DNA of 41,006 nucleotides from Bacteroidales bacterium. GTDB taxonomy: Bacteria > Bacteroidota > Bacteroidia > Bacteroidales > VadinHA17. Below the pieces are notes generated by a model that had not been told where the DNA came from, made no database searches, and worked only from the letters and a program-made list of their open reading frames with translations. Each line of letters begins with the position of its first letter. The first letter of the stretch is position 1. The stretch spans positions 1-41,006 of the forward strand of contig JAAZBN010000252.1 in the NCBI GenBank assembly GCA_012513795.1, read 5' to 3'. The translations under genes were made by a program, and so were the position numbers. Below are positions 8,105 to 16,273 of the stretch, piece by piece.

Positions 8105-9019
8105 CTATCCGTTTTGCGGGGCCATCAGGCAGGAGAGTGCCACGCAGTAATATTTTGAAAGTTCACTTTCGCTTCTTGACATCAGCACCACCGGTTTGGA
8201 TGTGCCGCATATCATCCCTGCCAGTTCTCCCCCTGCGAATAGCATCAGTGCCTTGTAAAAGGGATTGCAGGCTTCAAGCGAAGGGAACAGGAGTATATCT
8301 GCATCACCGGCCACGGGAGTGTTCACTCCTTTTATCTTCACGCTTTCCGGATCACATGCCAGGAAAAGGTCAAGAGGACCATCCATTATACAGTTTTCTA
8401 TCTCGCCGCTTTCGGCCATCCTGCACATCTCATTGTAATCAAGGGTGTTGGGGAAGCGGTCACTCACCTTCTCAGAAGCACCTACAAGGGCTACCCGTGG
8501 CTTATCGATACCAAACCTGCGGGCCATTTCAATGGCATAGCGGGCCATGGCCACCTTCTGTTCAATGTCAGGAAAAGGTAAAACTGCAGTATCAGTAATA
8601 AAAAGGAGCTTATGGTATGCAGGTATCTCCACCGCGCATACATAGCTCATCACCGCCCCGTGAGGCAGAAGGCCCTTCTCTTTGTCCAGAACAGCCCTGA
8701 GGAACTTATCAGTACCCACCAGGCCTTTCATAACTATATCAGCCTCACCCGAGCGGGTCAGTGACACAGCCAGCTCCGCGGCGCTCTTCTCATCAGCTGC
8801 TTCAAGAATCGTAAACCGGCCGGGATCAGCCCCGGTATTCTGACAGGTGCTGAGTATGCGGTCGGGCTGACCAATCATTATAGCATCTACAAATCCCTCA
8901 CTTACTGCACGATACAATGAGCCTACCGTATTGGGGTCCTGTGCACAGGCAACAGCTATCCTCCTCTTTACTCCTGACAACCTTACGGTGTCAGCCATCT
9001 GCCCGAGTGTTGTGATCAT
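8105..9019 (-). CDS. ptb: Phosphate butyryltransferase, second copy
   Basis: Converts acyl-CoA plus phosphate to acyl phosphate, feeding Buk. I choose the ATG at 9019 (MITTLGQMAD) over the ORF-track start at 9049. It follows a good Shine-Dalgarno (AGGAG, 5 nt spacing) and begins one base after the stop of the upstream ptb, whereas the longer form overlaps it. The 304-residue PTA/PTB fold shows KGLVGTDKFLRAVLDKEKG, PAYHKLLFITDTAV and a C-terminal SRSESELSKYY. It is clearly divergent from the neighbouring ptb, so the two are old paralogues and not a recent duplication. They may differ in acyl-chain preference. Confidence 0.9.
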   Translation of the reverse strand: MITTLGQMADTVRLSGVKRRIAVACAQDPNTVGSLYRAVSEGFVDAIMIGQPDRILSTCQNTGADPGRFTILEAADEKSAAELAVSLTRSGEADIVMKGLVGTDKFLRAVLDKEKGLLPHGAVMSYVCAVEIPAYHKLLFITDTAVLPFPDIEQKVAMARYAIEMARRFGIDKPRVALVGASEKVSDRFPNTLDYNEMCRMAESGEIENCIMDGPLDLFLACDPESVKIKGVNTPVAGDADILLFPSLEACNPFYKALMLFAGGELAGMICGTSKPVVLMSRSESELSKYYCVALSCLMAPQNG

Positions 9020-9020
9020 A

Positions 9021-9929
9021 TCACTCCTGTCTGGATATTGCTGCAGCAAGAACTATGCTGTCATACTTGGCCTGGTCAGAGTCGCTTCTTGATGTAAGTA
9101 CTATAGGGGCTGTGGCTCCGAGAATCACGGCTGCCACGCCTGCGTGCGCGAAGAATACAAGTGATTTGTAAAGTACATTGCCCACCTCTATATCCGGCAT
9201 CAGCAACAGGTCAGTATCACCTGCAACATCACTCTTGATTCCCTTATGGGTTGCACTCTCGAGGCTGATGGCGTTATCAAACGCCAGCGGACCGTCTATG
9301 ATGCAATGCCTTATCTGTTCGCGCTGGTTCATCTTTGACAACAGAGCAGCATCAAGTGTGGCCTGCATATTCTCGCTCACCATCTCCACTGCTCCAAGCA
9401 CGGCTACCTTTGGCATCTCTATTCCCAGCCTGTTCAGGCAGGCAACGGAGTTGTTAACTATGGCTATCTTTTCCTGCAGATTGGGAGCAATATTCATTGC
9501 CACGTCAGTTACTGCAATCAGCTTATGGTAAGCTTCCACCTCAAAGATAGCAAAGTGCGACAGCAGAGATCCGGATCTAAGTCCCCATTCCTTGTTCAGC
9601 ACACCCTTGAGCAATGAGGAAGTTCCTACTTTGCCCTTCATCAGTATGTCAGCCTGGTTACTTCGCACCATCCTCACTGCAATTTCCACGGACATTTCCG
9701 TATCAGGCTCATGAACCACCCTTATTCCGGTAAGATCCAGGTTATTCTCAGATGCAATCCTCTGAATTGCATCCCTGTCTCCAACCAGTATAGGTTCAAT
9801 GAATCCGTCGCGTGCGGCCATGAGGACCGAAGAGAGTGAGTTATGATCCTGCGCCGCTGCGAGCACCAGCCTTCTGGTGGGTTTGTCAACGAGCAGCTGC
9901 TTGAGTTCGGACAGGTGCTTTAAAACCAT
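9021..9929 (-). CDS. ptb: Phosphate butyryltransferase, first copy
   Basis: A 302-residue PTA/PTB-family transferase making an acyl phosphate from acyl-CoA. Conserved stretches parallel those of the next gene: MKGKVGTSSLLKGVLNKEWG, EAYHKLIAVTDVAMN, IIDGPLAFDNAISLES and SRSDSDQAKYDSI. It has no N-terminal DRTGG domain, so it is not a long-form Pta. It lies 12 bp after ackA and directly ahead of the second ptb, both under the operon promoter upstream of pta. Heteromer formation with the second copy is possible but not shown by the sequence. Confidence 0.92.
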   Translation of the reverse strand: MVLKHLSELKQLLVDKPTRRLVLAAAQDHNSLSSVLMAARDGFIEPILVGDRDAIQRIASENNLDLTGIRVVHEPDTEMSVEIAVRMVRSNQADILMKGKVGTSSLLKGVLNKEWGLRSGSLLSHFAIFEVEAYHKLIAVTDVAMNIAPNLQEKIAIVNNSVACLNRLGIEMPKVAVLGAVEMVSENMQATLDAALLSKMNQREQIRHCIIDGPLAFDNAISLESATHKGIKSDVAGDTDLLLMPDIEVGNVLYKSLVFFAHAGVAAVILGATAPIVLTSRSDSDQAKYDSIVLAAAISRQE

Positions 9930-9941
9930 GATAATATGTAT

Positions 9942-11153
9942 TTAGCGTGTAAGTTTCTCAACTATTACTTTAGTGTCTGAGGCTATCACGAATTCCTCAT
10001 CAGTGGTGACCACCATCACCTTGACCTTTGATGAAGGCTTTGAGATAACCAGGTCTTTGCCCTTAATTCCATGGTTCACTTCCTCGTCAATTTCGATGCC
10101 CACATAATCCATTCTTTCACAGATCATCCTGCGCGCATTGAAGTCGTTCTCGCCAACTCCTGCAGTGAAGATAAGCAGATCTAGTCCATTCATTGCCGCA
10201 ATATATGCACCAATGAACTTCTTGATCTTGTACGCATACATGTTCAGTGCCAGCAAGGCCTTGGGATTGCCCTCATTGGCAGCAATCTCCAGGTCGCGCA
10301 TGTCTGACGAGAGCTGTGAAATGCCTGCCACACCACTCTTCTTATTTATCATATTGTTCACGCCGCTGACGCTAAGTTCTTCTTTATCTGCCAGGTAGAG
10401 CAGAACGCCCGGATCAATCTCGCCAGTGCGTGTTCCCATTATCAGGCCGTCAACCGGGGTAAAGCCCATTGAAGTGTCTATGGATTTGCCGTTCTCAATG
10501 GCTGTGATTGATGCACCGTTGCCCAGGTGGCAGGTGATTATTTTGGATTTATGAAGGTCCATGTTAAGGAGCCTGCAGGCCTTTTCGGCAACGAACCTGT
10601 GGCTTGTCCCATGGAATCCGTACTTGCGGATCCGGTACTTCTCGTAGTACTCGTATGGGATGGCATACATGAAAGCGTAATCGGGCATAGTCTGGTGGAA
10701 AGAGGTATCGAAGACCGCCACCTGAGGTATTCCCGGCAGCAGTTTCTCGCATGAGAGTATACCTTTGAGATGTGCCGGATTGTGCAGGGGTGCCAGTTCA
10801 GAGCACTTCTCTATGTCTCGTTTGACATCGTTGTCAATCAGCACCGACTCCTTGAAGTTTTCACCGCCATGAGCCACGCGGTGACCCACTGCCTTTATCT
10901 CAGAGATGCTTTTGATCACGCCATGGACAGGATGCACAAGCGCCTCCATGACCATGTTAATCCCTACCGTATGATCTGGGATATCCAGCACCACCTTGTA
11001 GTTATCCTTGCCGGCAGGTTTGTGGGTAAGTATGCCGTCGGTCAGCCCGATTCTTTCAAGCAGTCCTTTTGCCAGGACCCTGGCGCTGTCCTGCATGTCA
11101 AACAGCTGATACTTGATTGAAGAGCTGCCGCAGTTAAGTACGAGAATATTCAT
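9942..11153 (-). CDS. ackA: Acetate kinase
   Basis: Makes ATP from acetyl phosphate, releasing acetate. The 403-residue length is exactly normal for AckA. Motifs are LNCGSSSIKYQLF at the start, the HLGNGASITAI phosphate loop, FTPVDGLIMGTRTGEIDPG carrying the catalytic arginine, and FTAGVGEND near residue 330. The protein acts in the cytoplasm as a dimer. It sits 13 bp after pta, the classic pair, in an operon that continues into two ptb genes and buk. Confidence 0.97.
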   Translation of the reverse strand: MNILVLNCGSSSIKYQLFDMQDSARVLAKGLLERIGLTDGILTHKPAGKDNYKVVLDIPDHTVGINMVMEALVHPVHGVIKSISEIKAVGHRVAHGGENFKESVLIDNDVKRDIEKCSELAPLHNPAHLKGILSCEKLLPGIPQVAVFDTSFHQTMPDYAFMYAIPYEYYEKYRIRKYGFHGTSHRFVAEKACRLLNMDLHKSKIITCHLGNGASITAIENGKSIDTSMGFTPVDGLIMGTRTGEIDPGVLLYLADKEELSVSGVNNMINKKSGVAGISQLSSDMRDLEIAANEGNPKALLALNMYAYKIKKFIGAYIAAMNGLDLLIFTAGVGENDFNARRMICERMDYVGIEIDEEVNHGIKGKDLVISKPSSKVKVMVVTTDEEFVIASDTKVIVEKLTR

Positions 11154-11166
11154 GATTTTGATATGG

Positions 11167-12174
11167 TTATTTTGTTAAGCCGGCTGCCTGGTTGGCAGTT
11201 ATGGCAACTACGTTTATGATGTCACTGACAGAACAACCCCTGGAGAGGTCGTTTATTGGTGCTGCCATCCCCTGTAGCACCGGACCGATGGCCTGTGCAT
11301 GTGCCAGTCTCTCAACCAGCTTATAAGCTATGTTGCCGCACTCCAGGTTGGGGAAGACGAGGACATTGGCCTTACCTGCGATCTTGCTGCCCGGAGCCTT
11401 CTTCTGTCCTATTGCCTCTATCAGGGCTGCATCTGCCTGAAGCTCTCCCTCAAACATAAACTCGGGAGCCATCTCCCTGGCCATCTTCGTGGCACTAACC
11501 ACCTTATCAACCAGCGGGTGCTTTGCACTTCCCATAGTGGAGAAGCTGAGCAGTGCTACCTTGGGTTCAACCCCCACGATAGTCTTCGTGGTCCGGGCAG
11601 TGGCTACCGCTATCTCGGCCAGTTCCTTGTCGGTCGGATCGGGATGGACTGCGCCGTCAGCGAAGACTATGATTCCGTCTGCCCCGAACTCGTTGTCCTT
11701 CAATATCATAATGAACGCGCCCGAGACCACGGAGATACCCGGTGCTGTTTTCACAATCTGGAATGCGGGCCTCAGAACATCTCCTGTGGTGTTCCTTGCT
11801 CCCGCCACCTCACCGTCGGCATCGCCGCTCTTGATCATCATCACTCCCAGGTAAAGCGGATCCTCTATCAGCTTCGATGCTTCCTCAACCGTCAGTCCCT
11901 TGCTCTTGCGGAGCTCTACCATCAATTCTATGTACTGCTTTTTCTTAGGATGATCAACCGGATCAATTATTTCTGCCTTCCCTATGTTCTTCAGACCAAA
12001 CGAGTCTGCCATGGCCCTTATCTCACCCGGATTCCCGAGCAGCGTTATCCGTGCTATGCCTTCTGCCAGCACCGCGTCAGCTGCCTTAAGTGTCCTCTCT
12101 TCCGTTCCCTCGGGCAATACAATCATTTTGTTGTGCCTTTTGGCATTCATTTTGATCTGTTCAAGCAATTCCAT
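11167..12174 (-). CDS. pta: Phosphate acetyltransferase, short form
   Basis: Interconverts acetyl-CoA and acetyl phosphate. At 335 residues it is the single-domain form lacking the N-terminal BioD-like and DRTGG domains of the enterobacterial enzyme. Typical stretches are GLTVEEASKLIEDPLYLG, AGARNTTGDVLRPAFQIVKT, LSFSTMGSAKHP and NVLVFPNLECGNIAYKL. It is the first gene of the operon. A good Bacteroidota promoter lies upstream in the 186-bp gap shared with the divergent oxidoreductase. Confidence 0.97.
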   Translation of the reverse strand: MELLEQIKMNAKRHNKMIVLPEGTEERTLKAADAVLAEGIARITLLGNPGEIRAMADSFGLKNIGKAEIIDPVDHPKKKQYIELMVELRKSKGLTVEEASKLIEDPLYLGVMMIKSGDADGEVAGARNTTGDVLRPAFQIVKTAPGISVVSGAFIMILKDNEFGADGIIVFADGAVHPDPTDKELAEIAVATARTTKTIVGVEPKVALLSFSTMGSAKHPLVDKVVSATKMAREMAPEFMFEGELQADAALIEAIGQKKAPGSKIAGKANVLVFPNLECGNIAYKLVERLAHAQAIGPVLQGMAAPINDLSRGCSVSDIINVVAITANQAAGLTK

Positions 12175-12211
12175 TGGATATCAATAATTTAGTTAATTTA
12201 TCGTGTCGGGT

Positions 12212-12242
12212 TAAAAGTACGAAAAAAGTGTAATCCCGCAAT
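12212..12242 (-). promoter_or_regulatory. Candidate promoter of the pta-ackA-ptb-ptb-buk operon
   Basis: On the minus strand, ATTG (-33, 12242-12239) and TACTTTTA (-7, 12219-12212) are separated by 19 nt. This matches the Bacteroidota TTTG-N19-TAnnTTTG arrangement with one mismatch per box. It predicts a start near 12206 and a leader of about 30 nt. Confidence 0.45.
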
Positions 12243-12335
12243 TGTCAACTACATGATTAAAGTCAGAATTTTCAAATTTTAGCTCTTTTTTTTCGAAAAA
12301 GCAGTTGCGGCCCTGCCGCGAAACCTTCAAATCCC

Positions 12336-12343
12336 TATTTTTG
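12336..12343 (+). promoter_or_regulatory. Candidate -7 element for the FAD/Fe-S oxidoreductase
   Basis: TATTTTTG is a perfect TAnnTTTG match ending 17 bp before the start codon. It would give a very short leader of about 10 nt. The -33 region has no clear TTTG. Confidence 0.4.
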
Positions 12344-12360
12344 ATGCTTAATCTGCAGCG

Positions 12361-15312
12361 ATGGAGGAGCAACTCACAGCCACTGCAACAGGATTGCTTG
12401 ATCTTGGCCTCGAGGGCGAGGTGCGCACTGACAGGAGCTCGAGGCTCATGTATGCCACCGATGCGTCCATCTACAGGGAGGAGCCGCTGGCCGTTGTCTA
12501 CCCCCGTAACGCCGCAGATATTAAAAAGCTCCTGGCGTTTGCCGCGAAGCACCGCACCGGCATCATCCCGAGGGCAGCAGGAACCTCACTGGCAGGACAG
12601 GTGGTGGGACCGGGTATTGTGGCCGATCTCTCCCGGCACTTTGGTAAAATACTTGAGATCAATGCTGAAGAGCGCTGGGTAAGGATGGAGCCCGGGGTGG
12701 TCCCCGATGAGCTGAATGCCATTGTTCGCAGTCACGGCCTTCTCTTCGGGCCGGAGACCTCCACCTCCAACAGATGCAACATCGGAGGCATGACAGGCAA
12801 CAATGCCTGTGGCCTGCACTCACTGGTATACGGTTCGGTCAGGGATCACATCCTTGAAGTAAAAGCTATTCTCCATGACGGTTCGGAAGCCGTCTTCGGT
12901 GAGCTTGACGAAGAACAGTACAGCCAGAAATGCGCGCTGCAAAACGCTGAAGGAGAGATATACAGGGAGATTGACCGCATTATGTCAGACCCCGTAAACC
13001 GTGAATCCATAAGGCATGACTACCCTGATTACACCATTCCCCGCCGCAACACCGGTTATGCTCTCGATGACCTCCTTTACAGTGAACCCTTCACTCCCGG
13101 CTCAGGCCGGCGAATCAATCTGGCACGGCTGATCACCGGCTCAGAGGGAACCCTGGCACTGGTGACGGAGGTAAAGATGGGGCTTATTCCCCTTCCGCCA
13201 CCGGTAAAAGCACTCTCCTGCGTTCACCTGAAGCATCGCCACGAAGCCTTCCGGGCAAACCTCATTGCCCTTAAATACAGGCCCTGGGCAGTGGAGCTGA
13301 TTGACAGCAACATTCTCTCACTGGCCGCAACCGTCGAGAGCCAGAAACGAAACAGGTTCTTCATTGAGGGCGAACCGGGTGCATTGCTTATTGTTGAGTT
13401 TTGTGCCGCCGGCCGTGAGGAGATAATAGTTTCAGCCAGCCAGATGGAGGCTGAGATGCAGGCTGAGGGACTGGGATACGCCTTTCCGCTTGTCTGGGGC
13501 CAGGATGTCAAAAAGGTATGGGACCTTCGGAAGGCAGGACTGGGAATCCTGTCAAACATACCCGGTGATGCCAGGCCGATATCCCTGATAGAGGACTGTG
13601 CCGTTGACGTACACCGGCTGGGAGATTTCGTTGAGGATATTGAGAATATGCTTGCCACATATGGCAAAGAGTCTGTATATCATGCACATATCGGTACAGG
13701 CGAGCTGCACATCAGACCACTGATAAACCTTAAGGACCCTGAAGAGGCAAAGCTGCTGCGCACCATTGCTGAAGAGACAGCCCGCATAGTAAAGAGGTAC
13801 CGAGGCTCTATGAGCGGTGAACATGGCGACGGCAGGCTGAGGGGTGAGTTCATACCGCTGATCATCGGGCAGCACAACTATGAGCTTAACAGGCTCATAA
13901 AACGGTGCTTTGACCCGAACGGCATACTCAACCCGGGCAAGATCACTGACACCCCTCCTATGGACAGCTTTCTCCGTTATGAGCCGGGAAGGCTCACACC
14001 GGAGCTGAAGACTTATTACGACTTCTCTGATAGCGGCGGTGTGGTTCGTGCCGCGGAGAAGTGCAACGGCTCGGGCGACTGCCGCAAGAGCAGCACCATG
14101 GGCGGCACCATGTGCCCCAGCTACATGGCCACAGGCGACGAGCGGCTGACCACCAGGGCACGTGCCAACATAATGAGGGAGATGCTCTATGCCGACAGGG
14201 AGAATCCATGGGACAGCAGCGAGATGTATGATATCCTCGATCTCTGCCTGGCATGCAAGGGATGCCGCAGTGAGTGCCCCTCGGGCGTTGACATCGCCAG
14301 GCTCAAATCGGAGTTCCTGCAACACTACAACGATGTGCATCCGCCGTCGCTGCGCACCAGGCTGATAGCCTCGCTGCCGGAGATTTACAGCCTCTTCTCG
14401 TTTATCCCCGGCATCTTCAACTTCTTTGCTGCAAGTAAATACACATCACTGATAATCAAGAAGGTGACAGGTTTTGCCGCAGAGCGAAGCATACCTCTCC
14501 TGGCGCCTATCACCTTCCGCAGGTGGCTGCGAAGGAATCTAACGAAGATTAACCTGCAAGCCCCGGTGGGTGAGGTGTGCCTCTATGTGGACGAGTTCAC
14601 CAATCACAATGACCTTGATGCAGGCATTGCAACTGCCCGCTTGCTCACCGGACTCGGTTACCGTATCACCGTCACGTGCAATGCCGCCAGTGCGCGCACA
14701 TACATCTCCAAAGGGTTTCTCCGCAAAGCGAAGAAGCTGATTATCAAAAACATTAAGACCTTCTCACCGCTTGTCAGCGAAGAACGTCCCCTGGTGGGCA
14801 TAGAGCCCTCGGCCATACTGGGATTCAGGGATGAGTTCCCTGATCTTGCAGGAGATGAGTTGCGTCCTGAAGCACTGAGGCTGGCATCACACACCTACAC
14901 ACTTGAGGAGTTCATTGCCAGGGAGTTCAGTGCGGGAAGGATAAGACGGGAGATGTTCACCGATGCTCCTGTCGAGGTGCTGGTTCACGTGCACTGCCAG
15001 GAGAAGGCTGTCACCACCTCGGCGCCGGTGCTGGCCGCTTTGGGCATTCCTAAGAACTACAAGGTCAGGGAGATACCGTCAGGGTGCTGCGGCATGGCCG
15101 GTGCCTTCGGTTATGAGAAGGAGCACTTTGACCTCTCACAGAAGGTAGGTGAGCTGGTGCTGTTTCCCGAGGTGCGGAAGGCATCTGACACCACCATCAT
15201 CGTTGTCTCCGGCACCAGCTGCCGTCACCAGGTGAAGGACGGCACGGGCAGGAAGACTCTGCATCCGGCGGAAGTACTCTTCGCTGCGCTCAGCAAAGGA
15301 AATAGGCAATAG
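12361..15312 (+). CDS. FAD-linked and Fe-S oxidoreductase, D-lactate/glycolate dehydrogenase type (GlcD-GlcF fusion)
   Basis: A 983-residue fusion that probably oxidises a 2-hydroxyacid such as D-lactate. Residues about 40-180 are a PCMH-type FAD domain (PRAAGTSLAGQ, then GGMTGNNACG). Residues 210-540 form the FAD-oxidase C-terminal domain, ending in the GEHGDGRLRGEF and FDPNGILNPGK motifs. Two ferredoxin-type clusters follow: CNGSGDC...CPSY (from about C568) and CLACKGCRSECPSG (from about C628). The C-terminal part carries a CCG domain with HVHCQEK and PSGCCGMAGAFG (about 908). The preceding CCG repeat seems degenerate, with YVDEFTNHND and no cysteine pair. It is divergent from the acetate/butyrate operon, which could use the pyruvate it produces after conversion to acetyl-CoA. 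No membrane segment is obvious. Confidence 0.88.
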   Translation: MEEQLTATATGLLDLGLEGEVRTDRSSRLMYATDASIYREEPLAVVYPRNAADIKKLLAFAAKHRTGIIPRAAGTSLAGQVVGPGIVADLSRHFGKILEINAEERWVRMEPGVVPDELNAIVRSHGLLFGPETSTSNRCNIGGMTGNNACGLHSLVYGSVRDHILEVKAILHDGSEAVFGELDEEQYSQKCALQNAEGEIYREIDRIMSDPVNRESIRHDYPDYTIPRRNTGYALDDLLYSEPFTPGSGRRINLARLITGSEGTLALVTEVKMGLIPLPPPVKALSCVHLKHRHEAFRANLIALKYRPWAVELIDSNILSLAATVESQKRNRFFIEGEPGALLIVEFCAAGREEIIVSASQMEAEMQAEGLGYAFPLVWGQDVKKVWDLRKAGLGILSNIPGDARPISLIEDCAVDVHRLGDFVEDIENMLATYGKESVYHAHIGTGELHIRPLINLKDPEEAKLLRTIAEETARIVKRYRGSMSGEHGDGRLRGEFIPLIIGQHNYELNRLIKRCFDPNGILNPGKITDTPPMDSFLRYEPGRLTPELKTYYDFSDSGGVVRAAEKCNGSGDCRKSSTMGGTMCPSYMATGDERLTTRARANIMREMLYADRENPWDSSEMYDILDLCLACKGCRSECPSGVDIARLKSEFLQHYNDVHPPSLRTRLIASLPEIYSLFSFIPGIFNFFAASKYTSLIIKKVTGFAAERSIPLLAPITFRRWLRRNLTKINLQAPVGEVCLYVDEFTNHNDLDAGIATARLLTGLGYRITVTCNAASARTYISKGFLRKAKKLIIKNIKTFSPLVSEERPLVGIEPSAILGFRDEFPDLAGDELRPEALRLASHTYTLEEFIAREFSAGRIRREMFTDAPVEVLVHVHCQEKAVTTSAPVLAALGIPKNYKVREIPSGCCGMAGAFGYEKEHFDLSQKVGELVLFPEVRKASDTTIIVVSGTSCRHQVKDGTGRKTLHPAEVLFAALSKGNRQ

Positions 15313-15352
15313 GCAGTAGGCAGCAGGCAGCAGCCTGTAGACTGTAGACTTA
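15304..15352. repeat. Degenerate heptamer tandem repeat between convergent genes
   Basis: Seven contiguous 7-bp units run AGGCAAT, AGGCAGT, AGGCAGC, AGGCAGC, AGCCTGT, AGACTGT, AGACTTA. The first begins inside the last codons of the oxidoreductase. The GGCAGTA word here is the reverse complement of TACTGCC, the first unit of the array at 31505. Confidence 0.8.
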
Positions 15353-15365
15353 CCGCTTGTGTAGC

Positions 15366-16133
15366 CTAAATCAGCTCGAAAGGATCGGCGTCACGCCAGA
15401 TGGGCATATCCTCACGGTACCTGTCAAGCGCTTCACGCGGGAGAACGGCAGAGACAACACCCTCGGCGGCTGATTCAAGTGATGCCAGCAGTTCCCCTTT
15501 CGGGCCGATGATGGCCGAATCGCCTGTATATGAGGTGCCGTCGGGATTGACCCCCACACGGTTCACCCCTATCACGTAACATTGGTTTTCAATGGCACGG
15601 GCTACCAGCAGCGCCTTCCAGACACTGCTGCGCACGGCGGGCCAGTTGGCTGAATATATGATAACATCAGTGTCGCCACGGTTCCTTGACCAGACCGGGA
15701 AGCGCAGATCATAGCAAACCTGCAGGTTGAAGCTGAACTCGCGGTAAGGCACCACAACACGCTTATTGCCACGACTGTATACGGTGTGCTCCCCGCTCAT
15801 GGTATGGAGGTGCCGCTTGTCGTAGAAGGTCACCCTGCCGGATGGGGTGACGAAGATCAGGCGGTTGTAAAACAAACCCTCCTCACCTATTATTACGGAC
15901 CCGCAGAGGGCATAACCTCCGGCTGCGGCCCGCTCCTTCATCCACCTTACTGTATGACCGTCCATGTCTTCGGCCAGCGGTGAAGGGTTCATTGTAAAAC
16001 CGGTTGTAAACATCTCAGGCAGAACGACAATTCCGCTGTCTGGAGCTATAATATCAAGCAGGGAAGAGACATGTGCCAGGTTGGCATCCCTATCCTCCCA
16101 CTTAAGGTCGCACTGTACTAACGTTGCTTTCAT
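15366..16133 (-). CDS. Nitrilase-superfamily amidase (omega-amidase / YafV-like)
   Basis: A carbon-nitrogen hydrolase of 255 residues from the chosen start MKATLVQCDL. The ORF-track frame extends 14 residues further upstream without support. The catalytic triad is visible: E40 in VVLPEMFTTGF, K106 in YDKRHLHTM and C140 in LQVCYDLRFP. The FTTGFTMNP and RFPVWSRN context resembles omega-amidases (Nit2/YafV), which hydrolyse 2-oxoglutaramate or 2-oxosuccinamate to repair transamination by-products. The substrate call is family-level inference. It is cytoplasmic, and convergent with the oxidoreductase gene. Confidence 0.88.
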   Translation of the reverse strand: MKATLVQCDLKWEDRDANLAHVSSLLDIIAPDSGIVVLPEMFTTGFTMNPSPLAEDMDGHTVRWMKERAAAGGYALCGSVIIGEEGLFYNRLIFVTPSGRVTFYDKRHLHTMSGEHTVYSRGNKRVVVPYREFSFNLQVCYDLRFPVWSRNRGDTDVIIYSANWPAVRSSVWKALLVARAIENQCYVIGVNRVGVNPDGTSYTGDSAIIGPKGELLASLESAAEGVVSAVLPREALDRYREDMPIWRDADPFELI

Positions 16134-16225
16134 TGCTGGAAAACCGGACATAAAGATATGAAGTAACATTAACAAAACACCGTCTGCCGGGCAGTGTTCA
16201 GCGGGAAGGCGAATAGATATCCCTT

Positions 16226-16254
16226 TAAAACAAAAAACAGGCCTGTGGCCTGTT
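16226..16254 (-). terminator. Intrinsic terminator after the membrane-anchored protein gene
   Basis: On the minus strand, AACAGGCC-aca-GGCCTGTT is followed by TTTTGTTTT. It lies about 20 bp past the stop of the gene ending at 16274. Confidence 0.8.
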
Positions 16255-16273
16255 CCCTGTTTGGTTTTAGATC

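Noticed and set aside
11299-12192. A 297-codon plus-strand frame opposite pta
   Set aside because: pta on the other strand has clear family motifs; this frame has none and is a shadow of its codon pattern.
13552-14340. A 262-codon minus-strand frame inside the FAD/Fe-S oxidoreductase
   Set aside because: It is antisense to strongly conserved cluster and FAD motifs and resembles no family.
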